A DNA stretch of 64,000 bases, taken from contig OW818656.1 in assembly GCA_942492965.1 (NCBI GenBank), positions 2,480,001 through 2,544,000 on the forward strand, given 5' to 3'. This DNA is from Sphingosinicella sp942492965. GTDB taxonomy: Bacteria; Pseudomonadota; Alphaproteobacteria; Sphingomonadales; Sphingomonadaceae. Shown piece by piece: positions 44,734-53,561 of the stretch. The stretch's first letter is position 1, and every line of letters begins with the position of its first letter. The position numbers and the translations under genes are program-made. The notes under the pieces are model-generated. The model saw only the letters and a program-made list of their open reading frames with translations, had not been told where the DNA came from and did not search any database.

Positions 44734-45906
44734 ATGACGCTTTTCGACGACTGGCGGGCGCGCTCGCCGTTCTACACCGAAACGCACGAGGCGGTGGCGA
44801 TGAGCGTGCGCCGCTTCGTGGAGCGCGAGATCGCGCCCTATATCGACGCGTGGGAGGATGCGCGCGCCATCCCCCGCGAACTCCACCGCAAGGCCGCGGC
44901 GGCGGGCATCCTTGGCCTCGGCTATCCTGAGGAATACGGCGGCCACAGCGCCGGCTTCGACGTCTTCCACAACCTTGCACAATCGGAAGAGCTGGCGCGG
45001 CCGGGCGCGGGCGGGCTCACCGCCAGCCTGATGACGCACGGCATCGGCCTGCCCCCGATCCTCGCGGCCGGCAGCGAGGAGATGAAGCGCCGCGTCGCGC
45101 CTGCGGTGCTCGCGGGCGAAAAGATCATCGCGCTCGGCATTACCGAGGCGTCCGGCGGCTCCGACGTCGCGAATCTCAGCACGCGCGCCGAGCGGGTGGG
45201 GAACAAATATGTCGTGAACGGCGGCAAGATGTTCATCACCAGCGGGATGCGCGCCGATTATGTAACGGTTGCGGTACGCACCGGCGGCGCGGGCATGGGC
45301 GGTATCTCCTTGATGCTGATCGAGGCGGACATGCCGGGCTTCACGCGCACGCCGCTTGAAAAGATGGGCTGGCACTGTTCGGACACGGCGGCGCTCCATT
45401 TCGACAACGTGGAAGTGCCGCCCGAGAACCTCATTGGACCCGAGAATGCGGGCTTCATGGGTATCATGCGCAATTTCAACAGCGAGCGGCTCGGCATGGC
45501 GCACGGCTGCTGCGCCTATGCGCGCGTCTGCCTTGAAGAGGCCGCCGCGTGGGCGCGGGAACGGGAAACGTTCGGGAAGCCGCTCGTCGGGCACCAGTCG
45601 ATCCGTATCAAGCTCGCCGATATGGCGCGGCAGGTGAATGCGACGCAGGCGTGGGTCGATCAGTGCGCGTGGCAGGTACGCGAAGGCAAAACCCAGCCCG
45701 CCGATTTCGCGATGCTGAAGGTGCAGGCGACGCGGATGCTGGAGGCGGTCGCCCGCGACGCCGCACAGGTGCTGGGCGGCGCCAGCTACCTCAAGGGCTC
45801 CAAGGTCGAACGCATCTACCGCGAGGTGCGCGTCAACGCGATCGGCGGCGGATCGGAGGAGATTCTGCTCGACCTTGCGGGACGGCAGCTGTTCGCGGGG
45901 CGCTAG
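44734..45906 (+). CDS. Acyl-CoA dehydrogenase
   Basis: FAD enzyme introducing an alpha-beta double bond in acyl-CoA, 390 residues. FAD and substrate sites are ALGITEASGGSDVANLST and NGGKMFITSGMRADY. Near the C-terminus, where most family members carry the catalytic base in YEGTSEI, it has AIGGGSEEI with glycine instead. A glutamate in NFNSERLGMA (about residue 250) is at the alternative base position used by isovaleryl-CoA and long-chain dehydrogenases. Substrate unknown. Confidence 0.92.
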   Translation: MTLFDDWRARSPFYTETHEAVAMSVRRFVEREIAPYIDAWEDARAIPRELHRKAAAAGILGLGYPEEYGGHSAGFDVFHNLAQSEELARPGAGGLTASLMTHGIGLPPILAAGSEEMKRRVAPAVLAGEKIIALGITEASGGSDVANLSTRAERVGNKYVVNGGKMFITSGMRADYVTVAVRTGGAGMGGISLMLIEADMPGFTRTPLEKMGWHCSDTAALHFDNVEVPPENLIGPENAGFMGIMRNFNSERLGMAHGCCAYARVCLEEAAAWARERETFGKPLVGHQSIRIKLADMARQVNATQAWVDQCAWQVREGKTQPADFAMLKVQATRMLEAVARDAAQVLGGASYLKGSKVERIYREVRVNAIGGGSEEILLDLAGRQLFAGR

Positions 45907-45915
45907 GTCCGGCCC

Positions 45916-47406
45916 TTATTCCGCCGCGATCGCCTCCGGCGCGCGGTGCGTCACCGTGTCCGCTGCCTTGCTGAAACGCAGCACACCGTCGTCGACGGGC
46001 GCGTGGCGGAACATCTTCACGTCGCCGGCATAGTTCTGGTTGAGCCGCCACGGCAGCGCCTTGCCCTGCTTCGGGAACTGGTGAAGCCCGCGCTTGAAAT
46101 AGCCCGAGGAGAAGTCGATCCACGGCTCCGAGTCCATGGCGGGATCATCGAGCGTGGGCGTTGCGACGTCGGTGCCGGTTTCCGTCATATGGTTGAGCAC
46201 GCGGCACAGATACTCGCTGGTGAGGTCCGCTTTCAGCGTCCACGAGGCGTTGGTGTAGCCGAACGCCACCGCAAGGTTCGGCACGCCCGAGAACATGATG
46301 CCCTTGTAGCCGTAGGTCTTCGGGAATTCGACTTTCTGCCCATCGAGCGTCACGTCGATCCCGGCCATGAACAGCAGTTCGAGGCCCGTGGCGGTCACGA
46401 CGATGTCCGCGTCCAGCGTCTTGCCTGATTTGAGGAGGATGCCGGTTTGCGTGAAGCGGTCGATGTGATCGGTCGCGACCTCGGCGCGGCCTTCGCGGAT
46501 CGCATCGAACAGATCGTGGTCGGGAACAAGGCAGAGCCGCTGCTCCCACGGGTTGTACGTCGGCGTGAAGTGCGTTTTCACGTCATAGTCCGGGCCGAGC
46601 AAATCCTGCACGCCGCCGAGAAGCTTCTTTTTCAGCTTCTCGGGCTTGCTGCGCGCGAGGCGGAAGACCCACTGCTGCAGCGCGACGTTGCGCCAGCGGA
46701 CGATGTTGTAGGCGAGCATCGGCGGCAGCCAGCGCCGCAGCCAGTTCGCGAAGCGGTCTTCGGCGGGCCGCGAGACCATGTAGGTTGGGGAGCGCTGCAG
46801 CATGGTGACATGCGCGGTCTTCGCCATTTCGGGAACAAGCGTGACGGCGGTCGCGCCCGAACCGATCACGACGACGCGCTTCCCCGCATAGTCGAGGTCT
46901 TGCGGCCAGTGCTGCGGATGGATGATGCGGCCCCGGAAGCTCTCAGCGCCCTCGAATTGCGGCGTATAGCCCGCGTCGTAGCGGTAGTAGCCCGAGCACA
47001 TGTAGAGGAAATTGCAGGTGAACCGCACGGGTGTGCCGTCGGTTCGTGCCGTCACCGTCCAGCGTGCGGTGCGCGAATCCCAGGCTGCGGCCTCGACATG
47101 GTGGCCGAAGCGGATCTTCTCGGAGAGGCCGTATTCGCGCACGGTTTCATCGAGGTAGCGCAGGATGGAATCGCCGTCGGCGATCGCCTTCTGGTCGGTC
47201 CACGGTTTGAAGTTGAAGCCGAGCGTGTACATGTCGCTGTCCGAGCGGATGCCGGGATAACGAAACAGGTCCCACGTGCCGCCGATGCCCGGGCGGCCTT
47301 CGAGGATCATGTAGCTGCGATCCGGGCAGTGCTTTTTCAGGTGTACGCCCGCGCCGATGCCCGAAATGCCGGCGCCAACGACGATCATGTCGAAATGTTC
47401 GGTCAT
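45916..47406 (-). CDS. Flavin-containing monooxygenase, Baeyer-Villiger type
   Basis: A 496-residue FAD/NADPH enzyme resembling EthA-type monooxygenases. The FAD Rossmann motif is GAGISG (11-16), the NADPH motif VIGSGATAVT begins near 180, and between them lies the Baeyer-Villiger fingerprint FRGRIIHPQHW (157-167), matching FxGxxxHxxxW exactly. It probably oxidises ketones to esters or lactones. It is convergent with the acyl-CoA dehydrogenase, 9 nt away. The ATG at 47406 is used; an upstream start at 47439 lacks conserved sequence. Confidence 0.93.
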   Translation of the reverse strand: MTEHFDMIVVGAGISGIGAGVHLKKHCPDRSYMILEGRPGIGGTWDLFRYPGIRSDSDMYTLGFNFKPWTDQKAIADGDSILRYLDETVREYGLSEKIRFGHHVEAAAWDSRTARWTVTARTDGTPVRFTCNFLYMCSGYYRYDAGYTPQFEGAESFRGRIIHPQHWPQDLDYAGKRVVVIGSGATAVTLVPEMAKTAHVTMLQRSPTYMVSRPAEDRFANWLRRWLPPMLAYNIVRWRNVALQQWVFRLARSKPEKLKKKLLGGVQDLLGPDYDVKTHFTPTYNPWEQRLCLVPDHDLFDAIREGRAEVATDHIDRFTQTGILLKSGKTLDADIVVTATGLELLFMAGIDVTLDGQKVEFPKTYGYKGIMFSGVPNLAVAFGYTNASWTLKADLTSEYLCRVLNHMTETGTDVATPTLDDPAMDSEPWIDFSSGYFKRGLHQFPKQGKALPWRLNQNYAGDVKMFRHAPVDDGVLRFSKAADTVTHRAPEAIAAE

Positions 47407-47468
47407 GCGGTCCCTCTTCCGCCAATTTGAGCGGAACATAAATCAGGGCCGCGCGAACGGAAACTCTT

Positions 47469-47888
47469 CTAATGCGCAGCGCGGGCGCCCACTACCGCTA
47501 CGCTGATCCCTGCCGCGATGACCGAAAGCTGTGCCGCCGCGGGATTGTCGCAAAGCCGGACGAGTGCGGACGGGTCGGGTTCGGCGCCGTCGAGCCCGAT
47601 GGCCTCCAGCAGTTCCGCCTCGTGCGGCAGCAGCGCCGCGCAGCAGGGCGCGCCGATCTCCAGCCGCTGCGTGCCGTGCATCGCAATGCCCGTCAGCAGG
47701 CAGCGCAGCAGGTGCTCGATACCGCAGGCGTTGTCGCCGTAAGCCTCGATCAGCGCCGCGTGGAGGCAGGGCGGGCGCGGCCATCCGATCACGAGCCGCC
47801 GCAGCGCCCACAGGATCGTCCGGCTGTCAGGCGGCAGGTTCAGCCACGGCCCGCCACGGTACTCGGCTATTTCGGCAATCGTCGCCAT
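47469..47888 (-). CDS. Small protein of unknown function behind a Fur-like palindromic promoter
   Basis: A 139-residue, mostly helical protein with no signal peptide. It contains WALRRLVIGWPRPPCLHAAL, a cysteine-containing middle (DNACGIEHLLRCLLTGIAMHG, then APCCAALLPHEAELLEAIG) and a hydrophobic C-terminus (LSVIAAGISVAVVGARA) that could be a membrane tail. Four to five cysteines and several histidines could bind a metal. I recognise no characterised family. Its promoter region (47893-47946) suggests iron control. Confidence 0.7.
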   Translation of the reverse strand: MATIAEIAEYRGGPWLNLPPDSRTILWALRRLVIGWPRPPCLHAALIEAYGDNACGIEHLLRCLLTGIAMHGTQRLEIGAPCCAALLPHEAELLEAIGLDGAEPDPSALVRLCDNPAAAQLSVIAAGISVAVVGARAAH

Positions 47889-47892
47889 GATG

Positions 47893-47940
47893 CGGCCTCT
47901 GTTGCGAATATATATTGATAATCATTCGCAACAGAGGCCG
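47893..47940. promoter_or_regulatory. 48-bp perfect-armed palindrome with a Fur-like core
   Basis: CGGCCTCTGTTGCGAAT (47893-47909) is the exact reverse complement of 47924-47940, with a 14-nt centre, ATATATTGATAATC. The centre and inner arms give TTGATAATCATTCGC, similar to Fur boxes. The arm nearest the gene contains its AGAGG ribosome-binding site. Confidence 0.7.
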
Positions 47941-47946
47941 TGTCAA
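47918..47946 (-). promoter_or_regulatory. Promoter of the small unknown gene, overlapping the palindrome
   Basis: On the minus strand a perfect TTGACA (47941-47946) is followed by 17 nt and GATTAT (47918-47923). The spacer is exactly one palindrome arm and the -10 lies in the Fur-like core. Transcription would start near 47911, so the message carries only the second arm and its ribosome-binding site stays free. Confidence 0.6.
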
Positions 47947-47950
47947 TGAA

Positions 47951-48637
47951 TCATTCGTCCCAGACTACTTTGTATACAAAGCCCGCCACCAAAGCGCCGA
48001 CAATCGGGTAAACCCAGAAGAACCACAGCTGCTGAAGCGCAATCCCACCCTCGATCAGCGCCGGCCCCGTCGAGCGCGCCGGGTTCACCGACGTGTTCGT
48101 CACCGGAATGCTGATGAGGTGGATGAGCGTCAGCGCAAGCCCGATCGCGATCGGCGCAAAGCCGGGCGATGCACGCTTCGCCGTCGCCCCGAGGATGACG
48201 ATCAGGAACCCGAACGTCATCACGATCTCGGTCCACAGCGCCGATGTCATCGAATAGCCGCCCGGCGAATGTTCGCCAAAGCCGTTCGAGGCGAGCCCGC
48301 CCGCGTAGCCGGCCTTGCCGCTCGCGATCGTGTAGAGCACGAGCGCGGCAAGGATCGCGCCGACGACCTGCGCGACGACGTAGCCGGGCGCGTCCTTCCA
48401 AGCGAAGCGCCCGCCCGCCGCAAGGCCCAGCGTGACGGCGGGGTTGAAGTGCCCGCCCGAGATCGGACCCAAAGCAAAGGCCATCGTAAGCACGGTAAGA
48501 CCGAACGCGAGACTGACCCCGGCAAGACCGATGCCGACGTCGGGAAACGCGGCGGCGAGAACGGCGCTGCCGCAGCCGCCGAGAACGAGCCAGAAAGTAC
48601 CGAAGAGTTCCGCTGTGAGCTTCTTGAGATCAAACAT
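47951..48637 (-). CDS. aqpZ: Aquaporin Z-type water channel
   Basis: A 228-residue inner-membrane channel with six membrane helices and both NPA boxes (SGGHFNPAVTLG and TSVNPARSTGPAL). The N-terminus MFDLKKLTAELFGTFWLV and absence of the aspartate insert of glycerol facilitators favour a water channel. The ATG at 48637 matches the family start; a start at 48667 is less likely. Confidence 0.94.
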   Translation of the reverse strand: MFDLKKLTAELFGTFWLVLGGCGSAVLAAAFPDVGIGLAGVSLAFGLTVLTMAFALGPISGGHFNPAVTLGLAAGGRFAWKDAPGYVVAQVVGAILAALVLYTIASGKAGYAGGLASNGFGEHSPGGYSMTSALWTEIVMTFGFLIVILGATAKRASPGFAPIAIGLALTLIHLISIPVTNTSVNPARSTGPALIEGGIALQQLWFFWVYPIVGALVAGFVYKVVWDE

Positions 48638-48708
48638 GCCATACCCTCCCCTGAAGGACCGCATCATGCGCGGCGGGGCTGCATAACATATTCCGGACGC
48701 AAGGAGAA

Positions 48709-49659
48709 TCAGCGCGGGGCAGCGGCGCGGCGGAGCCTGTCATTGATCGCGGCACCAAGGCCATCGTGCGGGACGGGGGCGACCGCTATGGCGCGCGCGG
48801 GGTTAGCGTCGGCGGTGTGCAGGCAGTCGAACAGGCGGGCGGCCGCCTCGACGGGATCGCCCGCCGGGGACAGGTTGACGTCTCCCGCGACGGGACCGAA
48901 ACCGATCAGAAACTCGTCGTCCGAGGCGGTTTCCACGTCGAGACGGAGCGGCTTCGTGGGCGCATAATGGCTCTCCATCATGCCCGGCGCCTCGATGCCG
49001 CCAGCGGCGAGCGACACGGGGGCGAAGGCCTCCAGCGCTTCACGCGGGATGCCGCCGGGGCGGAGCAGGCGCAGACGGTCTCCGTCCACGGCGACGATCG
49101 TCGATTCGATGCCGGCCTTGCAGGGTCCGCCGTCGATGATGAGCGGAATGCGGCCGCCGAGGGTTTTCAGGACGTGCTCGGCGCGTGTCGCGCTGATCTG
49201 TCCGGAGGCGTTGGCTGAAGGGGCGGCGAGCGGACCGCCGAGCGCCGCGATCAGGGCTTGCGGCACGGGATGATCGGGGCAGCGCACGGCGAGCGTCGGC
49301 AGGCCGGCGGTGACGATGGCAGCGATGGGGCTGCCGGGTTTGCGCGGCAGCACGAGCGTCAGCGGACCCGGCCAGAACGCGTCGATGAGGCGGTGGGCAA
49401 GGGGGGGTATCTCGACATGCGCGGCCGCCATCTCGGCGCCGCTGACGTGGGCAATGAGCGGGTTGAAGGAAGGGCGGCCCTTGGCGGCGTAGATGCGGGC
49501 GACGGCATCTGCGTTCGTGGCGTCGGCGGCGAGGCCGTAGACGGTTTCGGTGGGGACCGCGACGACCGAGCCGGTGCGCAGCAGCGCGGCGGCGAGCGAG
49601 ACGCCTGCCGTGTCCGGGAGTACGGTTTCAGTGCTCAAAAGATCAGGTTGCCCGCTCAC
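48709..49659 (-). CDS. Threonylcarbamoyl-AMP synthase, Sua5 type
   Basis: Makes threonylcarbamoyl-AMP for the tRNA t6A37 modification. It has 316 residues: the YrdC domain (VPTETVYGLAADA, KGRPSFNPLIAHV, APSANASGQISAT, ILRPGG-like RLLRPGGIPRE) plus the C-terminal Sua5 domain after the linker SHYAPTKPL. Starts at a GTG (49659). It is divergent from the acyl-CoA dehydrogenase at 49713, with only 53 nt between. Confidence 0.94.
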   Translation of the reverse strand: MSGQPDLLSTETVLPDTAGVSLAAALLRTGSVVAVPTETVYGLAADATNADAVARIYAAKGRPSFNPLIAHVSGAEMAAAHVEIPPLAHRLIDAFWPGPLTLVLPRKPGSPIAAIVTAGLPTLAVRCPDHPVPQALIAALGGPLAAPSANASGQISATRAEHVLKTLGGRIPLIIDGGPCKAGIESTIVAVDGDRLRLLRPGGIPREALEAFAPVSLAAGGIEAPGMMESHYAPTKPLRLDVETASDDEFLIGFGPVAGDVNLSPAGDPVEAAARLFDCLHTADANPARAIAVAPVPHDGLGAAINDRLRRAAAPR

Positions 49660-49712
49660 AGCCCCCCGCTATACCCGCGCCGTATCCTCTCACAAGCGAT
49701 AGATAGCCGCCA

Positions 49713-51434
49713 ATGACCTACACCGCCCCGATCACCGAGCAGCGCTTCGTCCTCGAAACCATCGCAGACCTGCCGGGCCTTGCGCAGCTGCGGCGCTTCG
49801 AGGCGACGACCGCAGATCTCGTTGACGCGATTCTGGAAGAGGCGGGGAAGCTCTCCGCTGGCGTTTTCGCGCCGCTGAACCGCATCGGAGATACGGAGGG
49901 CGCGCAGCTCGCGAACGGCGTGGTGACGCTGCCCGCAGGCGTTCGTGAAGCGTACGCCGCCTATGTCGAAGGCGGATGGATGACGCTCGGCGCCGATCCG
50001 GCGTGGGGCGGGCAGGGGCTGCCGTTCGTGCTTGCGACCGCCGTGCAGGAACAGACGACGAGCGCCAACATGGCGCTGTCGCTTTGCCCGATGCTGTCGC
50101 AGGGCGCGATCGAGGCACTGACCGCGCACGGCTCCGAGGACCAGAAGCAGACCTACCTCACCAAGATCATCTCGGGCGAATGGACCGGCACGATGAACCT
50201 CACCGAGCCGCAGGCCGGAACGGACGTCGGCGCGCTGCGCACCACCGCGACGCCCGCGGATGACGGCACATGGCGCATCAAGGGATCCAAGATCTTCATT
50301 ACGTGGGGCGAGCATGATGTGGCGGAGAACATCATCCACCTCGTCCTCGCGCGCACGCCGGGGTCGCCCAAGGGCACCAAGGGCATCTCGCTGTTCATCG
50401 TACCCAAGTTCCTCGTAAACGCGGACGGTTCTTTGGGCGCGCGCAACGACCTGCGCTGCGTTTCGATCGAGCACAAGCTCGGCATCCATTCCTCACCGAC
50501 CTGCACGATGAGCTACGGCGACAACGACGACTGCGTCGGCTTCATGATCGGCGGCGAGAACGCCGGGATGCGCGCGATGTTCACGATGATGAACCATGCC
50601 CGCATCAACGTTGGGCTGCAAGGCGTTGCCATCGCCGAGCGCGCGTATCAGCACGCGCTCGCCTACGCGAAGGACCGCGTGCAGGTGCGGCGCATCATCG
50701 AGTTCGCCGACGTGCGGCGGACGCTGATGACGATGCGGTCGCTGACCGAGGCGGCGCGGGCGCTCACCTATCTGAACGCCGCCGCCGTCGACCGCGCGCA
50801 CGCTGAAATAGACGAACTAGCCCGGCGCGAGGCGCAGGCGCTTGCCGATCTGCTGACGCCGGTGACGAAGGCGTTCTCGACCGATGTCGGCGTCGAGGTC
50901 GCGAGCCTTGGCGTGCAGGTTTTCGGCGGCATGGGTTTTATCGAGGAGACGGGCGCGGCGCAGCACTACCGCGACGCGCGCATCGCGCCGATCTACGAAG
51001 GCACGAACGGCATCCAGGCGATGGACCTTGTGGGGCGCAAGCTCCCGCAGGGGCGCTGGAAGAGTCTATTTGCGGACATGCGGGCGGATTTTGCGGAAAC
51101 GGCCGGGCTGGCGCCCTATCTGGAAGATGCGCTCGCGGCACTCGAAAGCGCGACCATTTGGCTTGCCGAGGGCGGCGGTGACGACAATGCCGCGGGCGCG
51201 ACGCCGTATCTGCGTATGTTTGGCCTTACCGTCGGCGGCTGGCTGCTCGCGAAGCAGGCGGCGGCAGCAGCGCAGCGTCTCGCGGCGGGCGAGGGTGATC
51301 CCGCTTTCCTGAACGCGAAGATCGTGACGGCGCGTTTCTTCGCCGAACAGTTCCTGCCGCAGGCGGCGGCTCTGCTCGGGCCGGTGACGCGCGGCGCGGA
51401 AACACTGTTCGCGATACCCGAAGAGGCACTTTAG
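49713..51434 (+). CDS. Acyl-CoA dehydrogenase, long form with a C-terminal extra domain
   Basis: A 573-residue FAD enzyme of the group that carries an extra C-terminal helical domain (FadE5/DmdC-like). FAD and substrate motifs are MNLTEPQAGTDVGALRTTA and KGSKIFITWGEHD. The catalytic base is in the standard place, APIYEGTNGIQAMDLVGRK. The C-terminal domain runs from about residue 460. DmdC relatives act on methylmercaptopropionyl-CoA, but without partner genes that cannot be assumed here. Confidence 0.93.
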   Translation: MTYTAPITEQRFVLETIADLPGLAQLRRFEATTADLVDAILEEAGKLSAGVFAPLNRIGDTEGAQLANGVVTLPAGVREAYAAYVEGGWMTLGADPAWGGQGLPFVLATAVQEQTTSANMALSLCPMLSQGAIEALTAHGSEDQKQTYLTKIISGEWTGTMNLTEPQAGTDVGALRTTATPADDGTWRIKGSKIFITWGEHDVAENIIHLVLARTPGSPKGTKGISLFIVPKFLVNADGSLGARNDLRCVSIEHKLGIHSSPTCTMSYGDNDDCVGFMIGGENAGMRAMFTMMNHARINVGLQGVAIAERAYQHALAYAKDRVQVRRIIEFADVRRTLMTMRSLTEAARALTYLNAAAVDRAHAEIDELARREAQALADLLTPVTKAFSTDVGVEVASLGVQVFGGMGFIEETGAAQHYRDARIAPIYEGTNGIQAMDLVGRKLPQGRWKSLFADMRADFAETAGLAPYLEDALAALESATIWLAEGGGDDNAAGATPYLRMFGLTVGGWLLAKQAAAAAQRLAAGEGDPAFLNAKIVTARFFAEQFLPQAAALLGPVTRGAETLFAIPEEAL

Positions 51435-51637
51435 AGCCTCTTTTCCACCCAATATGACGGTTTAACGCGCGCTGAACGTCGTTTGTCGAAGCCCGTATGT
51501 CGTTCGTCCTGTTTCCGACGGTCGTTCGCCGAAGCACGGCCGCCATGCCTTTTCTCGGCCGCAATTCGCTCCCACCTCTCCCGCCGTCCACGAGGCTCTC
51601 CCCTCGCGGGCAGTGCAATCTTTGTAGAGGTGTGTTC

Positions 51638-52246
51638 ATGAAAAAGCTTATTCTTGCCGCGCTCGCGACTGCCCTCCTCCCGGCGTCCGCGCTTGCTCAG
51701 GACGCGGGCGCCATCGGCGGCGCGTTCGTCGGCGGCCAGATCGGCTGGGGAAAACGGTCGGTCGATCTCGACTTCGGCCTGCCCGGCGTTGACGATTTCG
51801 ACAAGAGCCGCAACGGCATCGATTACGGCGTGTTCGCCGGCTACGATTACGGCGTCGGCAAGAATTTCCTTGTTGGCGTCGAGGCCGGCATCGGCATGGG
51901 CGGCAAGACGCTGCGCGATACGCCGATCGCGGGTCTGACCGCAGAGATCGATCCCAAGTGGAATTACGACGTGAGCGCCCGCGCGGGCTTCCTCGCGACG
52001 CCGAATCTGCTCGTCTACGGCCGGGTCGGCTACGGCGCCGAGAAGACGCGCGTCTCGACGGTCTCCACGATCACGGGCGTCGCTTCCACGAGTGAAAAGG
52101 GCTGGTCGGACGGCCTGCTTTATGGCGGTGGTCTCGAATACGGCCTCAACGAGTCCGCGAGCATCCGCACCGAATACCGCCACCGCGATATGGACGGCGG
52201 CTATGCGGCCGATCAGGTTCTGGCGGGCCTCGCGTTCCGCTTCTGA
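51638..52246 (+). CDS. Outer-membrane beta-barrel protein
   Basis: A 202-residue protein with signal peptide (MKKLILAALATALLPASALA) and an eight-stranded barrel of the Omp25/OmpA-like opacity type. Alternating strands are seen in FVGGQIGWGKRSVDL, YGVFAGYDYGVGKNFLVGVE, SARAGFLATPNLLVYGRVGY and SIRTEYRHRD, and the C-terminus ends in phenylalanine (LAGLAFRF) as needed for BAM recognition. It stands alone between a long leader and a terminator. Confidence 0.9.
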   Translation: MKKLILAALATALLPASALAQDAGAIGGAFVGGQIGWGKRSVDLDFGLPGVDDFDKSRNGIDYGVFAGYDYGVGKNFLVGVEAGIGMGGKTLRDTPIAGLTAEIDPKWNYDVSARAGFLATPNLLVYGRVGYGAEKTRVSTVSTITGVASTSEKGWSDGLLYGGGLEYGLNESASIRTEYRHRDMDGGYAADQVLAGLAFRF

Positions 52247-52270
52247 ACGACTGTCGGTCCGAAAACAGTT

Positions 52271-52305
52271 GGGCCGGAGGCATCGCCTCCGGCCCTTCTT
52301 TTTTT
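52271..52305 (+). terminator. Rho-independent terminator after the barrel protein
   Basis: GGGCCGGAGGC (52271-52281) pairs perfectly with GCCTCCGGCCC (52285-52295) across a 3-nt loop, followed by TTCTTTTTTT. It may also serve the convergent ald gene, which ends at 52328. Confidence 0.93.
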
Positions 52306-52327
52306 GGCTTCGCTCAGGTGAAGTGTT

Positions 52328-53431
52328 TTATTCCCAGGCGCGGTAGGCGAGGCCGAGGTCGTCGGCGACCGCCTTGTAGGTGATGAACCCGCCCGCGACG
52401 TTGAGGCCGTTGCGAAGGTGCGGATCGGCGCGCATCGCGCCCTCAGCGCCCAGTCTCGCGAGCTTCACGATGAACGGCAGCGTCGCGTTGTTGAGCGCGA
52501 AGGTGGAAGTGCGGGCGACGGCGCCGGGCATGTTGGCGACGCAGTAGTGGATGACGCCCTCGACCGTGTAGACCGGGTCGCTGTGCGTCGTCGCGTGCGA
52601 GGTTTCGAAGCAGCCGCCCTGATCGATGGCGACGTCGACGAGCACCGAACCGCGCTTCATCGTCTTCAGCATCTCGCGCGTGACGAGCTTGGGTGCCGCT
52701 GCGCCCGGGATCAGCACGCAGCCGATGATGAGGTGCGAGTTCTCCGCCGCACGCGCCACGGCGGCGCTGCTCGCGTAGACGGTCTTGATGCGGTTCTGGA
52801 ACAGCGCATCGAGTTCGGCGAGGCGGGTCGACGAGACGTCGTAGATCGTCACGTCGGCGCCGAGGCCGACTGCCATCTGCGCGGCGTTGAAGCCCGAGAC
52901 GCCGCCGCCGAGGATCGAAACCTTCGCGGGGGCCACGCCCGGCACGCCGCCGAGCAGGATGCCGCGGCCGCCCTGTTCCTTTTCAAGATAATGCGCGCCG
53001 ACCTGCACGGCCATGCGGCCTGCGACTTCGGACATCGGCTGGAGGAGCGGCAGGCGGCCCTGCGCGTTCGTGACGGTTTCGTAGGCGATGCAGGTCGCGC
53101 CGGACTTCATCAGCGCTTCGGCCTGCGGCTTGTCGGCGGCGAGGTGCAGGTAGGTGAAGAGCGTGTGGCGCGGCTCGAGCCACGCGATCTCGTGGAGTTG
53201 CGGTTCCTTCACCTTCACGATCATGTCGGCGGCGGCGAACACTTCCTGCGGCGTCGCGAGGATCTTCGCGCCGACCGCGATATAGGCGTCGTCACCGAAA
53301 TCGATGCCGCTGCCCGCGCCCGTTTCGACGAAAACCTCGTGGCCGGCCTGCGTAAGCTCGGCGACCGAGGCCGGCGTCATGCCGACACGATATTCGTGGA
53401 CCTTGATTTCCTTTGGCACCCCAACGCGCAT
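52328..53431 (-). CDS. ald: Alanine dehydrogenase
   Basis: NAD-dependent interconversion of L-alanine with pyruvate and ammonia. It has 367 residues from MRVGVPKEIKVHEYRVGMTP. The substrate region VKVKEPQLHE, the NAD-binding ILGGGVSGFNAAQMAVGLGA and ANMPGAVARTSTFALNNAT are diagnostic. Divergent from an Lrp-type regulator, the usual arrangement for control by alanine. Confidence 0.96.
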   Translation of the reverse strand: MRVGVPKEIKVHEYRVGMTPASVAELTQAGHEVFVETGAGSGIDFGDDAYIAVGAKILATPQEVFAAADMIVKVKEPQLHEIAWLEPRHTLFTYLHLAADKPQAEALMKSGATCIAYETVTNAQGRLPLLQPMSEVAGRMAVQVGAHYLEKEQGGRGILLGGVPGVAPAKVSILGGGVSGFNAAQMAVGLGADVTIYDVSSTRLAELDALFQNRIKTVYASSAAVARAAENSHLIIGCVLIPGAAAPKLVTREMLKTMKRGSVLVDVAIDQGGCFETSHATTHSDPVYTVEGVIHYCVANMPGAVARTSTFALNNATLPFIVKLARLGAEGAMRADPHLRNGLNVAGGFITYKAVADDLGLAYRAWE

Positions 53432-53523
53432 GACTGTTCTCCCTCATCCTGATGAATTGAGGGGAATCTACCGGAAATCGTGTCGGAGAAGTTTGCGAAG
53501 TTGCTCGCGGGGAGGCTGATCGT

Positions 53524-53548
53524 GTAGAGGATATTCGAAAATAGATGA
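53524..53548. promoter_or_regulatory. Possible Lrp-type binding site between ald and its regulator
   Basis: The AT-rich stretch around TATTCGAAAATA, with flanking GAGGATA and ATGAGGA, lies just ahead of the regulator gene in an otherwise GC-rich gap. It has partial dyad symmetry about TTCGAA. Lrp proteins bind degenerate AT-rich dyads, so this is only a candidate. Confidence 0.35.
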
Positions 53549-53561
53549 GGATTTCGGGAAA

